64,000 bases of DNA. It comes from Hyphomicrobiales bacterium (lineage in GTDB: Bacteria > Pseudomonadota > Alphaproteobacteria > Rhizobiales > Rhizobiaceae). The notes beneath the pieces are model-generated. The model ran no database searches. It was given only the letters and a program-made list of their open reading frames with translations, and was not told the DNA's origin. The stretch's first letter is position 1. Every line of letters begins with the position of its first letter. This document shows positions 63,596 through 64,000 of this stretch, piece by piece. Location of the stretch: the NCBI GenBank assembly GCA_900472485.1, contig UCII01000018.1:44961-108960 (forward strand). The letters run 5' to 3'. The translations under genes were made by a program, and so were the position numbers.

Positions 63596-64000
63596 TTAGA
63601 ATTTCGGCGGCTTCCGACCAGCAGCGCGATAAGCTGCGATGACGGTATTGGCCATCAGCATGGCGATCGTCATCGGCCCGACACCACCCGGAACCGGGGT
63701 GATCGCAGCAGCGATTTCGGAGGCTTCCGCATAGGCGACATCGCCCACCAGCCGGCTCTTGCCCTCGCCCCGCTCCGGTGCCGCGATCCGGTTGATGCCG
63801 ACATCGATGACGGTGGCGCCAGGCTTCACCCAATCGGCCTTGACCATCTCCGGTCGACCAACGGCCGCCACCAGGATATCGGCACCCCTTGCAACGGAGG
63901 CGAGATCCTTGGTCCGCGAATGCGCCGTCGTCACCGTCGCATTGGCAGAAAGCAGCAATTGCGCCATCGGCTTGCCGAATAGGTTGGAGCGGCCGATGAC
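63596..64000 (-). CDS. folD: Bifunctional methylenetetrahydrofolate dehydrogenase/cyclohydrolase FolD, C-terminal part (5' end outside window)
   Basis: The reading frame is open to the window end, giving the last 134 residues. The NADP site VIGRSNLFGKPMAQLL is at the visible start and PGGVGPMTIAMLMANTVIAA is the C-terminal signature of FolD. The enzyme interconverts 5,10-methylene- and 10-formyl-tetrahydrofolate in one-carbon metabolism. Convergent with aglR; the stops are 7 bases apart. Confidence 0.96.
   Translation of the reverse strand, partial: VIGRSNLFGKPMAQLLLSANATVTTAHSRTKDLASVARGADILVAAVGRPEMVKADWVKPGATVIDVGINRIAAPERGEGKSRLVGDVAYAEASEIAAAITPVPGGVGPMTIAMLMANTVIAAYRAAGRKPPKF

Overview
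The window looks like chromosomal DNA of a Rhizobiales bacterium, most likely Rhizobium or a close relative. The reasons are a RirA-type iron regulator with its three conserved cysteines, an aglR/aglEFGAK alpha-glucoside cluster of the Sinorhizobium/Rhizobium kind, a zwf-pgl-edd Entner-Doudoroff operon, a PdhS-like multi-PAS histidine kinase, sigma-EcfG type promoters (GGAAC-N16-CGTT) and a tRNA-His without the G-1 residue, as known in alphaproteobacteria. No prophage, transposase, integrase, CRISPR array or plasmid replication gene is visible; the content is housekeeping and catabolic.

Layout. 1-8.2 kb: end of an MFS exporter, rlmE-ppx, an ECF sigma/anti-sigma pair, a secreted TPR protein, a type III polyketide synthase coupled to an isoprenylcysteine-methyltransferase-like protein, and a FAD amino-acid oxidoreductase. 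8.2-15.4 kb: gluconokinase, a 40-bp-arm inverted repeat, a dppABCDF peptide importer and rirA. 15.5-20 kb: a VOC protein, mmsA with a divergent LysR gene, two small genes, tRNA-His and a phasin. 20-31 kb: a 1226-residue sensor kinase, a GFA-family protein, a LysR/EamA exporter pair, chrA with a rhodanese-ChrB protein, and a DbpA-like DEAD-box helicase. 31-41.6 kb: acetoacetyl-CoA synthetase, an AsmA protein, a potFGHI polyamine importer, an aldo/keto reductase and a LysR gene. 41.6-49.1 kb: a chemoreceptor, a small membrane protein, an HI0933-type flavoprotein and a puuA/puuB-like pair. 49.2-55.6 kb: zwf-pgl-edd, a DUF3313 lipoprotein, a TetR regulator and a small PilZ-like protein. 55.8-64 kb: aglKAGFE (reverse), aglR (forward) and the end of folD.

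Metabolic logic. Sugars imported by Agl (cleaved by AglA) feed the Entner-Doudoroff genes, and gluconate enters through GntK. Polyamines imported by PotFGHI could be opened by the gamma-glutamyl route encoded by the puuA/puuB-like pair. The phasin and acetoacetyl-CoA synthetase point to polyhydroxybutyrate storage and re-use, and MmsA to valine/inositol breakdown.

Regulatory signals that can be read directly include: a -35/-10 promoter with a palindrome containing TGA-N9-TCA in front of rirA; two TTGTGC-N3-GCAC/GCAA palindromes over the phasin promoter; paired AAAGCGCTTT operators between aglE and aglR; two sigma-EcfG promoters in front of small unknown genes; GC-rich intercistronic hairpins after the binding-protein gene in all three ABC operons; and a Shine-Dalgarno sequence in front of the PilZ-like gene that is flanked on both sides by complementary sequence. 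I did not find a clear, wholly new multi-gene system. The best leads are the polyketide synthase/methyltransferase pair, the two sigma-EcfG small genes and the PilZ-like leader.
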